NCBI RefSeq assembly: GCF_019112545.1
Contig: NW_025064890.1
Location: 1,451,783-1,515,782 of the forward strand
DNA: 64,000 bases
From: Guyanagaster necrorhizus
Taxonomy: Eukaryota; Basidiomycota; Agaricomycetes; Agaricales; Physalacriaceae
Direction: 5' to 3'
Made by a program: the position numbers and the translations under genes. Position 1 is the stretch's first letter. The number at the start of each line of letters is the position of its first letter. Under the pieces are notes generated by a model. The model was given only the letters and a program-made list of their open reading frames with translations. It was not told where the DNA came from and made no database searches. Positions 1 to 11,322 of this stretch are shown in pieces.

Positions 1-29
1 TCATTATCATTTCTTATATATCTTGATGA

Positions 30-520
30 TTTGTTCCTTTCATTCATCATATTCTTTCAGGATGAACTTCTTGATATCTAAAATCATTTTGATGTAGGAT
101 GAGAGAGCCCCATGTTTGAGAGCCTTCACCATTCTTTCTTCATCAGTGACATCATCCTGTATTCCAGTGAGTTTGGTGAGTTATTCCAACTTGTCAAAGT
201 ATTCTGTAGCCACTTTGTCATCCATCTTGAATTCTTTGATCTTTGCTTCATGGACCTCTTGTATAGCAAGATCAATGAATTTATCATTGAGCATTTATTT
301 AAAAATGGGCTATGATGGCAGTCAGTGATGCTGTTGGGTGGTTGAGTAGAAGTTTAAGGAGATCAAAATCCACCATGTCTTAGCTTTATCTTTGAGGTAG
401 GACAAGGCAAATATGACTTTGTTTATGTCAGTTCCTAGGTAGGCAATGTAGACCTCAAAATACTGTTTGCAGTCTATCAAGAATCAATCAATATTATCCA
501 AGACACTCTTAAATAGGCAG
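30..520 (-). mobile_element. Ty3/gypsy gag-like remnant
   Basis: The minus strand here reads, with stops and frame changes, like a Ty3/gypsy Gag core. A segment near 431-371 contains VIFALSYLKDKAKTWW, the 'length of the polyprotein helix then W' signature of retrotransposon gag proteins. A segment near 235-38 reads like the helix after it (KVATEYFDKLE..LTGI..DDVTDEERMVKALK). No intact frame exists, no CG remains, and the left part may continue outside the window. The family call rests on motif resemblance only. Confidence 0.5.
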
Positions 521-993
521 GACTTTCAGAGTAAGTCTGGTTTGCATTAGAGAATGGTGGCATTCTCTAGTAATATGCTCATAGAATTGGACCATTGATT
601 GAAAAGCAGGTATCATCACTCAGTTGGTGGGCTGGAGAATGAATAGAGAGATTCATCATTGGCAACAGGACTTTCCATGAGGGCTGCTTCTTTTTGTACT
701 ATTACCCTGTTCCAGACCATAAATCTAAGTTTGATGGCTTCTGGGTTATTCTTTTCTGGCTTCTTGCTGCTTCCTTCAGCATTGTCAAGTGGCAGTTGTC
801 TGCCAAGTAATCAGCTTCCTTTGCTAGTCCATGGGTTTCTGAAGCTGGTAGGCTGAGTAATCAGCTGTAGTCAGGATCAGGATAGCCAGGTTGCTGAGGA
901 TTGGAATGACAGCATAGTGTAGGAATATCAGCTCCTGTTAGTTCAGATTGATAGAGCTGTATAGATGGCTTGCTTTAAGGTCATGGACAGAGT

Positions 994-1800
994 CTATGGT
1001 ATCAGTTGAATATCAAACTTTGACTTGTATTTTGGCAAGTCATTAAGTTGATCTTCAGAGTGTCTCCTGTTATAAACTAAAATAGTATGTTTAGTGGCAG
1101 AATATTGTAAAATATTCCACTGTTTCAAGAGTTCTGCATTAATATATTTCTGCCCCATGCTTGATGCTAACCACTTAGTGTCTTGCCATAGAAACATTAC
1201 TTCTTCTTTATATAAATTCTGGTATTCTCCCTCTCTGGCCCTCTGCATTTTCTCCTCCAGCACTTCTTCATCTGTATTGTCTTTTGCATACTTCATGAAA
1301 TCTTTCAACCTATAGGAGCTTTCTTTCTTATCCTCATTATCCTCAATCTCACTGCTCCCCTCATCCTTGCTGTCCTCAATGAGGAAGCTCTCTAGCTGGT
1401 CATAGATGGACTGAGTGGGAGCTTTGACAGTGGCTGACAAACTGGTCATCAACTTGGTTACTGGATCTGACTTTGTTGGTGGCAGACCAAGGAGAAGACT
1501 GGTCAATAGGTCAGCCAGTGCTGATTTTGACATCTCTACAATGTCCACCATGCACTTGGTGTTCCTCCAGTTCTTGGTGATAAATGCAAAAGTTTCAATA
1601 ATATTAGGGGTTAAAGAAGAGTGCTGCAACTCTTCCACCCAGGAATTGCCTGAGGCTGTGGTCAGAGACATAAGCATTTCCAGAGACTCAAAGCCTATAG
1701 GCATCAAGTATGGATTCAGCATGGGAGAGGATGGTATCAGTGTCAGTGATACTGCCAGTTCAGGGATGGAGAGGATATGTGGTGTGCCAGATAGCTTCAC
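994..1800 (-). CDS. hypothetical ORF, 268 codons, probably part of a transposon
   Basis: This is the longest open frame in the CpG-free island (268 codons from the ATG at 1800). I do not recognise the product. It has an acidic, low-complexity centre (a run of E/D/K near residues 145-170) followed by a charged, probably helical part and a tail rich in Q, N and Y. It lies upstream, on the same strand, of the gag-like remnant at 520-30, so it could be the N-terminal region of a retrotransposon gag frame or an unrelated element. No splice sites or promoter are obvious. Because C-to-T decay removes CGA, CAG and CAA codons first, its survival as an open frame is mildly surprising but does not prove that it is expressed. 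Confidence 0.3.
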   Translation of the reverse strand: MKLSGTPHILSIPELAVSLTLIPSSPMLNPYLMPIGFESLEMLMSLTTASGNSWVEELQHSSLTPNIIETFAFITKNWRNTKCMVDIVEMSKSALADLLTSLLLGLPPTKSDPVTKLMTSLSATVKAPTQSIYDQLESFLIEDSKDEGSSEIEDNEDKKESSYRLKDFMKYAKDNTDEEVLEEKMQRAREGEYQNLYKEEVMFLWQDTKWLASSMGQKYINAELLKQWNILQYSATKHTILVYNRRHSEDQLNDLPKYKSKFDIQLIP

Positions 1801-3300
1801 TAGCAGTGACTGCCTTGGCTGATTTTGCCCAGGGATCAGTTTTACTTTATGCAGAAGTGCTAGGCTCTCTGAATGAGAAACCTGAGGTTCCTCATCTATA
1901 TCATACTGGGAAGCTCAATTTCCAGGCAGTGGCTTCTTAGTGGCATTGTTCTCATTACCACCATTTGTTGTATTGCTCTTCTTCATACTAAGTGAGAGCC
2001 TGGTCAGCCACCTCCATAGCAGCTTTCCAGGCAGTGGTGCTGTTACTGTTGTTTCTGACTGTGTTAGGATATTGGAGCCTCTCTCTTGTGTAGGGCTGGG
2101 CATGAAGCCTTCTGCTCAAGTCAATTCTGGCTGTGAGGTACTCTCCTCAGGGTTCATGCAGCTCCTCATGACTAGAGATCAGTCACTCTATGACTATTAT
2201 AGTTGGTGTGAACCAACAATATAGGACTTCCTGCTGGTATAGCATAGAGAGAGTTGTGGCCTGAGTTTGATGAAACACTTTGAGGTCTTAAAGCCACTTA
2301 AGAGGCATCAAGAGAGTTCTAAGCATAGTCTCCAATTCCAGGCTCTCTTGAAGTGATGAAAGAGTCAGAGGATGGTGAGTCATTAAAGAAGTTCTCAGAA
2401 AAATCCTCATTCTTGTGGTTAAAGACAGGAGGTGGAATCCATGGGTTCCTGAATTCTGTGAGATGAGGATTATTGTTTCAGCTGTTTGATCATCAGGGTC
2501 AAGGGGAGTATTAGTGTCTCTCTTCCTCCTGAACATTTCTGAAATGTAAGCTGCTAGGCTCAGCTTCAAATATAGTTCCTGATGGGAGCTAAAAGAAGAC
2601 TCTAGCAGAGGCAGAGATGTCATGTAGAGGGAGATCAGGTGTGATATTTTGTAAGATGTGCTAGATGTGCTGAAAAGCTTGGTAGTGCCTAACTATCCAA
2701 GCAGTAACTGATTGTCATCTTTGGCACAATTGTATGATTGCCAATAAACCTAAAAGCATGCCTATGATAGCCACTAGAAGTTTAAAGGAGTCATCAGTTA
2801 GATCAGGAGTTGTAGGAGGTACAGATGACATTCAGTTTCCTTTGCACTTATTGTGCATAAGAAAAGGGAAGCAGAAAGCTTCAAGCTAATTGTTAGACTC
2901 AAGTTGCATGTGATTAAAACATGTGATAAACTAGCACTGTATCATATTTGTACAGTCATGCTAGAGTCCACTTATTGTGCTTTGTTGACCAATATACTTC
3001 AAGGCCTTTACACAAAAGCTCAAGAGTGAAGTAATATGAATAAACTTTAGCTCAAAGCTGGGGTTACACCAGTGAGAACTGTCCTGCTTATATACAAGTT
3101 GATTATCAAGATAAATATACTACTGCCTATTGTACTAGTTCTTATCTTTGTGCTCTTATTCTTAGGTATCATTATTGTCTACAAAAAAGTTGTTGTGCAT
3201 CATTGAGAGTTATTGTCATGTTGAAAGACAATGATGAACATGGCTTATTGTGATGACTAAGCCAGTCCCATGATCCTAAGCACTGGTATAGGCACTCTGA
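1801..3300. other. gene-free stretch of the CpG-free island
   Basis: No gene is recognised. A 111-codon open frame on the minus strand (2623-2288) has no recognisable domain and may continue the same degraded element as the ORF at 994-1800. No tRNA, terminal repeat or coding signal was seen. Confidence 0.5.
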
Positions 3301-3309
3301 CTAAGCATA

Positions 3310-3640
3310 AATAGGAGTTAAAGCAAGAAAAAAGATGGAAAAACCATAACAATACTGGAATGTGCAGCAAAATGCTTAGTCTTGATTAATAGTAATAGCT
3401 TTATAAGAGTATTGGCAATCATACTCTCTGTAGAGCAATATATCAGTTTGACTTTTCCTTCCTGTATAATCCAGCAAATGAAATGGAAATTAATATCAAT
3501 GTGTTTCATGCAGGAATAGTAACAATAGTCCTGAGTTAGCAATCACTGCTTGATTATCTAAATTGAGCAGTATTAGTGCTTGAGCTATTGATTTGGCATA
3601 TGGTCTGAAGATTTCTGAGATGAATATGTGCAGTCACAAT
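3310..3640 (-). mobile_element. Ty1/Copia RNase H fragment
   Basis: The minus strand encodes KHIDINFHFICWIIQEGKV followed by KLIYCSTESMIANTLIKLL, matching the end of Copia RNase H, where the usual text is KHIDIRYHFIR..G-V-L-Y..T..-ADILTK. Just upstream, in another frame, DNQAVIAN matches the catalytic 'DN(Q/K)SAI' block. Frame changes and stops separate the pieces, so this is a dead fragment. Nearby bases (3,640-4,750) show no other recognisable Copia domain. Confidence 0.7.
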
Positions 3641-5340
3641 ATCTTTTTTATTATATGTGTCATTATCACATATTCTGCTTCTACCATTGACAATATGATA
3701 ATTTCTTGATTTTTGCTGCTTCAATAGACAGCTCTCTATATATTAACAATAAGCAGAGTGCATGGCCTAGTGATAGACTAATACCAGAGGGGTTAGACTG
3801 CTCAGAAGGTCTTAGCACTTGGCTCTAAATGTGTCAATACTATTACAAGAAGATATACTAAAAATAAAAAAATATAATCAAAATATGATCAGCACTTCTG
3901 ATCATATTGATCAAGAATGCATATCCATTGATGCACTGATGGGACATGCTTTAAGACAGAGAACTGAGACCTAAAGAAAGATATCTGAATAACTGAGTGT
4001 TGAACAGAGAAATAGAATGATGACAACAAAATAATAAATAGAAAAATACTATTAAAGGGTGAATAGCATGCATAACACTCAGAGACTTGCATGCATAGTT
4101 ACAGTGTCTTTGCATGTATGACACTGCAAAAGGCTCCATATTATACTAAGGTATAACACAGACCCATTGAATGAGTTAATTGATGTGTGCTAAACCAGAA
4201 ATGGCATATATAATGAGTCAGATAGAATGTTTAGATGCTGAGAAAGAGAATATAGTCATTATAGCTGACTTCAGACATGAGAAATAACACTGGAGTGGGT
4301 CTGGAACATGCTTCACCAGGAGAATAAGAAAGTGAGCAGACCTGGCTAGATCAGCTAACTAATATCAGATCATAAGAAAATGGCAGGCACTATTCTAATC
4401 CAGAACAGAATAAGCATGTTGACTGTGATATGCATACAAATAATATCCATAGGATCCAGAACATAGGGTTGTATTAGTAAGTACCACAGCAGAGTATTTA
4501 AATACCATATTGTATGAGTAGAATAGAAGTTTCTAACCTCTTACAGTTGTAGTATATTAGGCACAGAAAGCCTTACACTCTAGCTCTGGATTTGTGTTTG
4601 TAACTTTGAGCAAGAGAATAGACTTATTATTGATATCATTAAGAGAGATTTGAGAACTGAGTGAGATATAAAAGCTTGTGAGAGACTTGAGTTCAATTTG
4701 ATAAGAGGTTTTAGATTGCACTCTAGCCTGAAAATAGGAGTATCTGAAGGGCACTATCTGATGTGTGGCACTACAGGTGGCAGAGGTTCAAATCCTTTGG
4801 CCTGTCAGATAGTGTTTACTGTATTTTGTGTCTCTGGATTGCATAGGTTTGAATTCTGGGAGTCTATGATCAGTTTGTAAACTTGTGTACAGAGATCTGA
4901 GCTCTTTGGCACTTGTAGATATGTTTGTGATTGGTTTCTGCTTAGAGTGAGAAGCTTTGAGTCATATATTGTGTATGTTAGAGATTTGAAATTGATCTGA
5001 GTGGTGCTTAGGACCTTTTTGAGAGTTGTGAGATTGTTTTAACATATTATATTGAGCTACAATACTCTTTGCCTTAAGGCCCAGCAACATCTGTTGCTAT
5101 ATCTTGTTTTGAGTGAAAAGGTTTGAGACTTAGAGAGATCTAGGATGATTATACATGTGCTATTGCTATTTACACACAGTGGATTCATTGAAGAAGACAA
5201 TTATATCTGCTGTTACTACTCTTATTGCATTATAATCTTCCCATAAACTAAGAGTATTGTGTGTATGTTGGTGTGAGTGTGATCAGTAGATAGCACTCTG
5301 CTGTATCCATTTTCACCTTGTGTGCATGCAAGACCTGTTC
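3641..5340. other. no recognised gene
   Basis: AT-rich, CG-free sequence with only short open frames. It contains the tRNA-like element at 4752-4814. About 30 bases further on, at 4826-4866, is a shorter T-arm-like sequence (GGTTTGAATTC), which could be a decayed second copy. Confidence 0.5.
4752..4814 (+). repeat. degenerate tRNA-like element
   Basis: The 63-nt element starts CACTATCTGA and ends with its exact complement TCAGATAGTG, a 10-bp closing stem. Inside is a perfect box-B core, GGTTCAAATCC, set in a 5-bp stem (AGAGG/CCTTT). A box-A-like TGATGTGTGG lies after the first stem. There is too little room for a normal anticodon arm. It lies inside the CpG-free island; TTCAA where TTCGA is usual would fit CG-to-CA decay. 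Confidence 0.6.
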
Positions 5341-5669
5341 ATCATTGCTTCAAGGCATATTATTGGAATGCTATATGTATCCATGCACTTGATCTCAATG
5401 ATCTTGGAGAGTTTGAGATCTTCAAGCTTGATCTTCTTGAAGCTATGACTATTGTTCATGATGCTTGGGCAAATGTCAGCAGTGAAATAATAGCAAACTG
5501 CTAGAAACACACTGGTATAATTTCTGATAATGCATCTGAGTCATAGTCCATCACACCATCTAATGATTTCTAAGGCACCTCACTTCTCAAGTCTGTATAG
5601 AATCTTATTTGTGACTTTGCCTCAACAGATAAATACATGCTTCCAGAGATCAAACAGACATTGCTGATC
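5341..5669 (-). repeat. inverted repeat, left arm (transposase C-terminal region)
   Basis: About 325 bp here are the near-exact reverse complement of 6167-6490. The right arm is the copy that is contiguous with the transposase body. The left arm is a partial second copy lying beyond the gene's end, so together they form a long hairpin with a ~500-bp loop. Confidence 0.85.
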
Positions 5670-5699
5670 ACCTTGTGAAACACAAAATACCTTCAGCTT

Positions 5700-7544
5700 T
5701 CAAATAAGCTCAAATCCTTCTCTTGTAGTTATCAAGGTCTGTACTTCTTCATTCTTCTCATTCTTCTCATCCTCCTCATCATTGTCAATGACAGTTATTT
5801 CCCTATTTTCTACTGCAATATCATGCTTAACAGCAGCAACAATCTCCTCATCTGTTGGCATCACCTCAAAATCTTCAATATACTCCTCTGCAATAGGTTT
5901 AACCATCTCTTCAATAGTTGGAATGAAACCAAACATGTGATTTTGTTGTTTCAATTTGACAAGATAGTCCTTCAACATTATCTCTGCTATCTTGAGCTGT
6001 TGAATGAGGGCAATCTGGATGGGAGGTGTGTTTATTTTTGACTGTGATGAAAGAGCCAACTGATTGACTGTCTCTAGTGCTTTACCAACATCATTCTCTA
6101 CATTCATAACAGCTATAAGAGCAGGATGCCAGTCAGCATCAGCATATTGGCTTTCAAGCAGATTCTGCAATGCCTGTTTGATCTCTGGAAGCATGTATTT
6201 ATCTGTTGAGGCAAAGTCACAAATAAGATTCTATACAGACTTGAGAAGTGAGGTGCCTTAGAAATCATTGGATGGTGTGATGGACTATGACTCAGATGCA
6301 TTATCAGAAATTATACCAGTGTGTTTCTAGCAGTTTGCTATTATTTCACTGCTGACATTTGCCCAAGCATCATGAACAATAGTCATAGCTTCAAGAAGAT
6401 CAAGCTTGAAGATCTCAAACTCTCCAAGATCATTGAGATCAAGTGCATGGATACATATAGTATTCTAATAATATGCCTTGAAGCAGCAGATAGTACCAGC
6501 ATTGAGCAGCTGGACATATAGAGTCATGTTGGACTTGAAAAACTCCAGCTTTGTGTTATAGAGTGTATAAGCAATGAAATGCTCTCAAAAGTTGTCCAAG
6601 ATCAACAGAATCTGCCACATCTCCTTCTTCATCTTTAAATCAAACATCTTCACCCACTCTGTAAATAGTTTGCTCATCATTCAGGCCTTCTGATTATTCT
6701 AATAATAGAATTCTATTGCTGTGAGACTCTTTTTCTTAAAACACTATAGTTGCTTTGACTTTTCAATAAAAACAACTGGCATCTGCTCACCTCTATCTGC
6801 ATTCATAGCAAAACACATAGTGATACAGAACTTGTCCTGTTTCCATCCACTCATAGGACCAAATGCCAAGATACAATCTGGAATGGCAAAGATGATAAGA
6901 CTGGATTCATCAATATACCATCTGTCCTGCATCACATATTTCACCATAATGCTGTGAAGATGCACATGTTCTTTTTCCACTACTACCATATCTACTGAGC
7001 CTGCTTCTCTATGCCACTGAACCTTCTGAATCTTTCATGCCTTGCAGAATGATCTCAACCATCTCTCTCCTTTCAAACACTAATCTTCTGAAATATCTAT
7101 TAGATTTTCAATCTAATTTTACTTCTCTATCAGCATTGCATTAGTCACAGTCTCATCTTAGAGCTGCATATTCTGATACCAGGATGCAACAGTATACTCC
7201 ACTTCAGATCAGATGATAATGTAAAACTTTTTGAATGATAGTGCATTAGGGTTCTCATTTGTATGCTGTTTGATTTCTGTATGAGATGCTAGTTTCCATG
7301 AAAGATTTGGTTGGATAAAGAGCAGTGCACCTTTCTTTTTGTTTGTAAAATGTGTCACAATGTCAGCATGTCAATGGAAAGGATAATCATCAACATGTTT
7401 GAATACTATGAGCCAGTCTTCTGTTGTGAGGTGTGAGTGGGAGATCTGCTTTGGAGGCTGAGCCAATGATATGTATATCAGGACTTTCTTCTTCTGTTTT
7501 GTGTGCTCATATGGATTTTCAGGTTTAGCATGTGGTTTTTGCAT
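5700..7544 (-). pseudogene. pogo/CENP-B-like DDE transposase (Tc1-mariner superfamily), decayed
   Basis: Read on the minus strand from the ATG at 7544, the sequence follows the layout of basidiomycete pogo-type transposases. An N-terminal DNA-binding part ends in KGERWLRSFCKA, typical of CENP-B-like HTH domains (~7090-7030). The DDE domain follows: DRWYIDESSL (first catalytic Asp, ~6910), MSGWKQDKFCITMCFAMNA, then IEKSKQ, ILLILDNF (second Asp, ~6600) and the C-terminal LLEAM block. The long open frame 6194-5700 is the acidic C-terminal tail. Many stop codons interrupt it; several are TAG or TAA where a Q or W codon is expected, which fits C-to-T decay. Terminal inverted repeats were not identified. 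Not functional. Confidence 0.75.
6167..6490 (+). repeat. inverted repeat, right arm (within the transposase)
   Basis: Partner of 5341-5669. Both arms share a run that includes the block read as LNDLGEFEIFKLDLLEAM in the transposase direction. There are only a few mismatches over about 325 bp, so the duplication is young relative to the decay of the element. Confidence 0.85.
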
Positions 7545-8400
7545 TAGTTTAGAAGATATATTTATAGAGATATAGGCTGCACTACTTTACAATAATTTTT
7601 TTTTGTGTTTGTCATAGTTTATATAAATTATGTTCTTCATTGTTCTAATATATGCATAATATCATATTGGCTTACTATAATTTTGGATCTTTTTTTTTTT
7701 TTTGTCCTCAGCATTTGATTAACTGCAACAAGTAAGCTAACTACTAAGATGCAGTGGAGGTACAGGGCCTCAGGATCCTCTTTCCCTCTTGTTCCAGTCC
7801 CTCCATTCTTCCTTCTGAGTTCTCCAGGTGTTTTGGCATGTAGTGTGGAGTAGAGTAACAGACATGTATGGTATTTTGTGCCCTTGTGGTGGGCTAATTG
7901 GTTCATTTGATCCTGTGGTTGGCTGAAGCCTGGGGTGTTTTGTGAGCATGTCTTGGGTGCTGGCTGTGCTGGATATGGTCTATGGTGTGGTGGGTGCACA
8001 GCAGTTATCCATGCTCATCTTCAATTTTGGATCTGACAATGTATATTCTTAACTAAAACTATATATATTATATGATATGCATTTCTGCCTATTTTTCTGC
8101 TCTCCAACTGCATTCCAGTCCAATCTGTATACAACATCAGAACTATGCATTTTGACATTATGCATTGTGAGATAGTCAACTGTATCTCTACAAGTATTCT
8201 AGTAAGTTCTACTGTTGTCTCATAATTATAGCTAAGTACATAATATAGAATCTTTGAGTATCAATATGACTTTATATGCATAGGTAAAGTCAGTTCACCA
8301 GTATAATTTTGGTGCATTGGCTTGTTTGGCTAACAAATCAGAGAGGAAATGGTAATGAAGAAATTGTCATTCTCAAGCCAGAGTTATTCTATATAAATGT
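7545..8400. other. no recognised gene
   Basis: CG-free sequence. A 120-codon minus-strand open frame (7999-7637) begins proline- and histidine-rich and ends in a lysine run encoded by the poly-T tract near 7691-7702. It matches nothing I know and is probably chance. Confidence 0.5.
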
Positions 8401-9830
8401 AGTGATTTTTCCCATAGCCTTATAAACCCTGAAGAAGGTTTACAGAGAGAAGAAGTCAGTGAAGGAGATGGTACAGCTGGCACTTGATAAGAAGGAGAAT
8501 GGATGGACTCTTGAAAAGGAGGTGTGCTATTTTTATGACTGACTGTACATTCCTGCCAACAAAAAGCTATATGAGAAATCATTGTAATATACTATGATCA
8601 TGCAATGGCAGATCATCCAGAAATTGCTAAGACACAAGAATTAGTCACATGCAATTATTGGTAGCCTAATCTCAGGCAGTCAGTGGAAGCATATGTCAAA
8701 GGATGCAAGACATGTTGGAGGGTGAAACCAAACACTCAGCAGCAAGCAGCACCACTACACCTCAATGAAATCCCTTCTGATAAGTGGAAAATAATCTCAG
8801 TCAACATAATAGAGCCTCTTTCTGAGTCCAAGGGGTATGATGCTGTCTCAGCAGTGGTAGATCAATTTTTCAAAGAATTAATTCTGATTGTGACAAACAC
8901 AAATTTAAATGCTGAGGGCTGAGCATGTTTATTCTGAGATCATGTATACACCCATCATGGACTTCCTAACAAGATAATCTCAGATTGTGGCTCACAGTTC
9001 ATATTGCAGTTTATCAAAGAACTTTACAAGTTGCTCAAAGTCACTGGAAATCTCTCCACAGCATATTATCCTCAGACTGATAGACAGACAGAGTGAGTCA
9101 ATCAAAAAATTGAAAAGTACCTCAGGATTTTCATAAACCACCAATAAGATGACTGGGTGAAGTGGCTCCCAATAGTAGAATTTGCTTATAATAATTATGA
9201 AAATTCCTCAACAGACTATAGCCTATTCTATGTAAACACTGGAATCCATCTGAATACTGGAATAAACCCCTCACAAAGGGAAAGCTAAGTACCCTGAACA
9301 AAGAACTTTAGCACAGAGATAAAGAAAATTCATGATGAGGCTGAACATGTATTACACAAGACAGTAGAGTCTATGAAGAGACAGTATGATAAGGGAAGGA
9401 CATTGGCAAGAGACTCTCAGCTAAGTGACATGGTTATGCTTAACATGAAGAATCTAAAGACAGACAGAAAGATGAAGAAGTTGGATAACAAGTTCAAAGG
9501 TCCCTTCAAGATTGTGAAGAAAATAGGCAATAGAGCATATGAATTAGCTATCTCAAAGACATGGAAAATTCATCCTGTCTTTAACAAAACCCTCCTTAAA
9601 CTGTTCTAAACAGCAGAGTTTTCCAATCAGAGAGTGCCACCACCACTCAAACCAATAGTCATAGATGATGATAAATATGAGATTGATGTGATTCTTAATG
9701 ATAAAATTCATTATCAAAAACAATGGTTTCTTGTCTATTTCAAGGGATATGATAATGAGGAGAACTAATAATATGCTAAAAAGAATCTCCCACATGCAAA
9801 AAGGCTCATTGCAAAGTACTGTGCACCACA
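8400..9830 (+). mobile_element. Ty3/gypsy (chromovirus) integrase and chromodomain, decayed
   Basis: The plus strand reads as the end of a gypsy polyprotein. From about 8595 comes the integrase zinc-binding part (HAMADHP..LV..NYW..VEAYVKGCKTCWRVKP, an HHCC-type finger). The catalytic core follows, with DGSQF-like 'DCGSQF' near 8990 and STAYYPQTDRQTE near 9060. Next is the C-terminal GPFKIVKKIGNRAYEL (GPY/F-like module, ~9500). Last, LNDKIHYQKQWFLVYFKGYD is a chromodomain (~9695-9750). Stops occur throughout, so it is inactive. Chromodomain-bearing gypsy elements are known to target heterochromatin, which agrees with the CpG-free setting. Confidence 0.8.
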
Positions 9831-10126
9831 AAACCCACTTGCTGCAATGAACAATGTCAGGCTTGGATGACTGATGTTTGACAAGCCAGACTACATCAGA
9901 ACTCAAAAGCTCTTCTTTGAACTCAAACAACACCCATTCAAAGCCAAGAAGCTTTACATGTGAAAAGACACCAATGAAATCAAAGTAGAGACACTCATAG
10001 TCCAATTATTTTCCTTAGACCAGACATGCAACATCTCAGTAGGGATCAATAGGAAAGACAAAGCTATCACCTTGTTTTCAGAGCTCTTCTGATCAACTGA
10101 GGATAATTGCCTTGAAGAGAAGGTAA

Positions 10127-10400
10127 TGTTATGATTTTAGCCTCTAAATTGTGCCTAGCTGCCTTGGCTTGTGGCTTAATCAGAGACTGATCATGCTCAG
10201 CTGTCTTGGCTGGGTTTGAGGCACTGAGACACATTTCTATACAGTATATAAGTCAGTAGTATACAGAGATATGCTCCAGTCTCAAGCTAAGGTCAATATA
10301 CTGATCAAACTCCTAAACTCTTAGTGTGACTACCACTTCAGTACCAACACTGGCAGTCATAGTCTATCAACCTCTATACCTCCCTTCTCTTATCATCATT
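10127..10400 (+). repeat. candidate 3' LTR of the gypsy element
   Basis: A purine-rich run (GAAGAGAAGG) at about 10,115 is followed by TGTTATGATTTTAG, a typical start of chromovirus LTRs. A TATA-like TATATAAG lies near 10,243. The right end is not defined because no second LTR copy is visible in the window. Confidence 0.4.
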
Positions 10401-10481
10401 CTAAATATCATTACCCTCATCCTTCTGCTTTACCTTCAGTTAGTGTTGGACTCTGGCTGTTGCAGTGCATTGCATTTGTGA

Positions 10482-10925
10482 TTGTTTGATTGTCATCTGA
10501 CATTAGCCCTTCCTTCATCAAAGACAGACTCTTTTCAAAAAGGTGTTACCATCCTAATCTCAGGGTCACCAGGCTCTTCCACATGCACAGTCTATGCATT
10601 GCATAATCTCTTTACCATACACCCTCTAGACAGGTGGCCACCACTGTTTGCAGATGCAAATGTCAACCCACTTCATCATAACACCTTCATACAGACTCTC
10701 AAAACTCATCTGACAGTTTTAGACATTGACTTGTTGAAATTCTCTAGTCACAGTTTCTGCCATGGTGCTGCATCCTCTGCTGCTATCATGGGATTTTCCA
10801 ACTAAGAAATTCAGCTCTTATGATGTTAATGCAGCAATGCATACAAGCTATATATTGATGTTCCCTATGATTGCATCATCCACCTGTCTACTAGACTTCA
10901 TATGGCTATGCCTCATACTCCTTCT
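10482..10925 (+). pseudogene. tyrosine recombinase fragment (Crypton/xerD-like), catalytic half
   Basis: The frame at 10,482-10,805, continued in a shifted frame to about 10,925, reads like the C-terminal catalytic domain of the tyrosine recombinases common in basidiomycete mobile elements. It shows HLTLALPSSKTDSFQKGV, then a PLFAD-type loop, then HSFCHGAA where the family has HSFRRGAA (the HxxR box), and AYKLYIDVP with the final tyrosine. The HxxR arginine is replaced: TGC CAT stands where CGN CGN codons are expected, exactly what CG-to-TG and CG-to-CA changes give. The N-terminal half is missing and at least one frame change occurs, so it is dead. Confidence 0.65.
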
Positions 10926-11322
10926 TCCAATCTGCTGGATCTCCATATCATACCCATGGTGGCTTGAGCATGGCTTCCCTTTGGGGGCCCGCATGAGAGA
11001 GCTGTGGCAACCAAACAATGTTTGTTTGACCCCAACCTCTCACATCCATGTCATGCAACTCCAGTCTCTCCAATCCATCATTGACATCCAGCCTCTCCTC
11101 TCAAACTCAAGCAGGCATAGACAAGACATGTTTAGCAAGATTGACTTAGGCTGCTGTCTGGCTTATTCGGAGGGAGCGCCGGTTTAGACACGTTGTCGTC
11201 ATGGTCACACTATACGTCACTCACTCTCTTCCCTAATTATCAGTTTCTTGCCTGCGTATCCGGCGATGAAAATTATCATCCCTCGCTACAACAAGCCTTT
11301 GAACACATCTCTCAGACAAGCG

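Larger units (their letters stand above)
1..10989. repeat. CpG-free island of decayed transposons
   Basis: On reading these 10,989 bases I found no CG dinucleotide; the first is at 10,990-10,991, after which CG is common. At the base composition seen, several hundred would be expected. The stretch is AT-rich and holds fragments of at least five mobile-element families, all with in-frame stops. In fungi this pattern is known to arise where repeats are CpG-methylated and 5-methylcytosine deaminates to T. The edge of the island lies close to the start of the duplicated 1-kb module at 11,168. That methylation caused the loss is inference; the absence of CG is directly visible. Confidence 0.9.

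Noticed and set aside
7637..7999. 120-codon Pro/His-rich frame in the CpG-free island
   Set aside because: No domain; it ends through a poly-T tract read as lysines. No support beyond being open.
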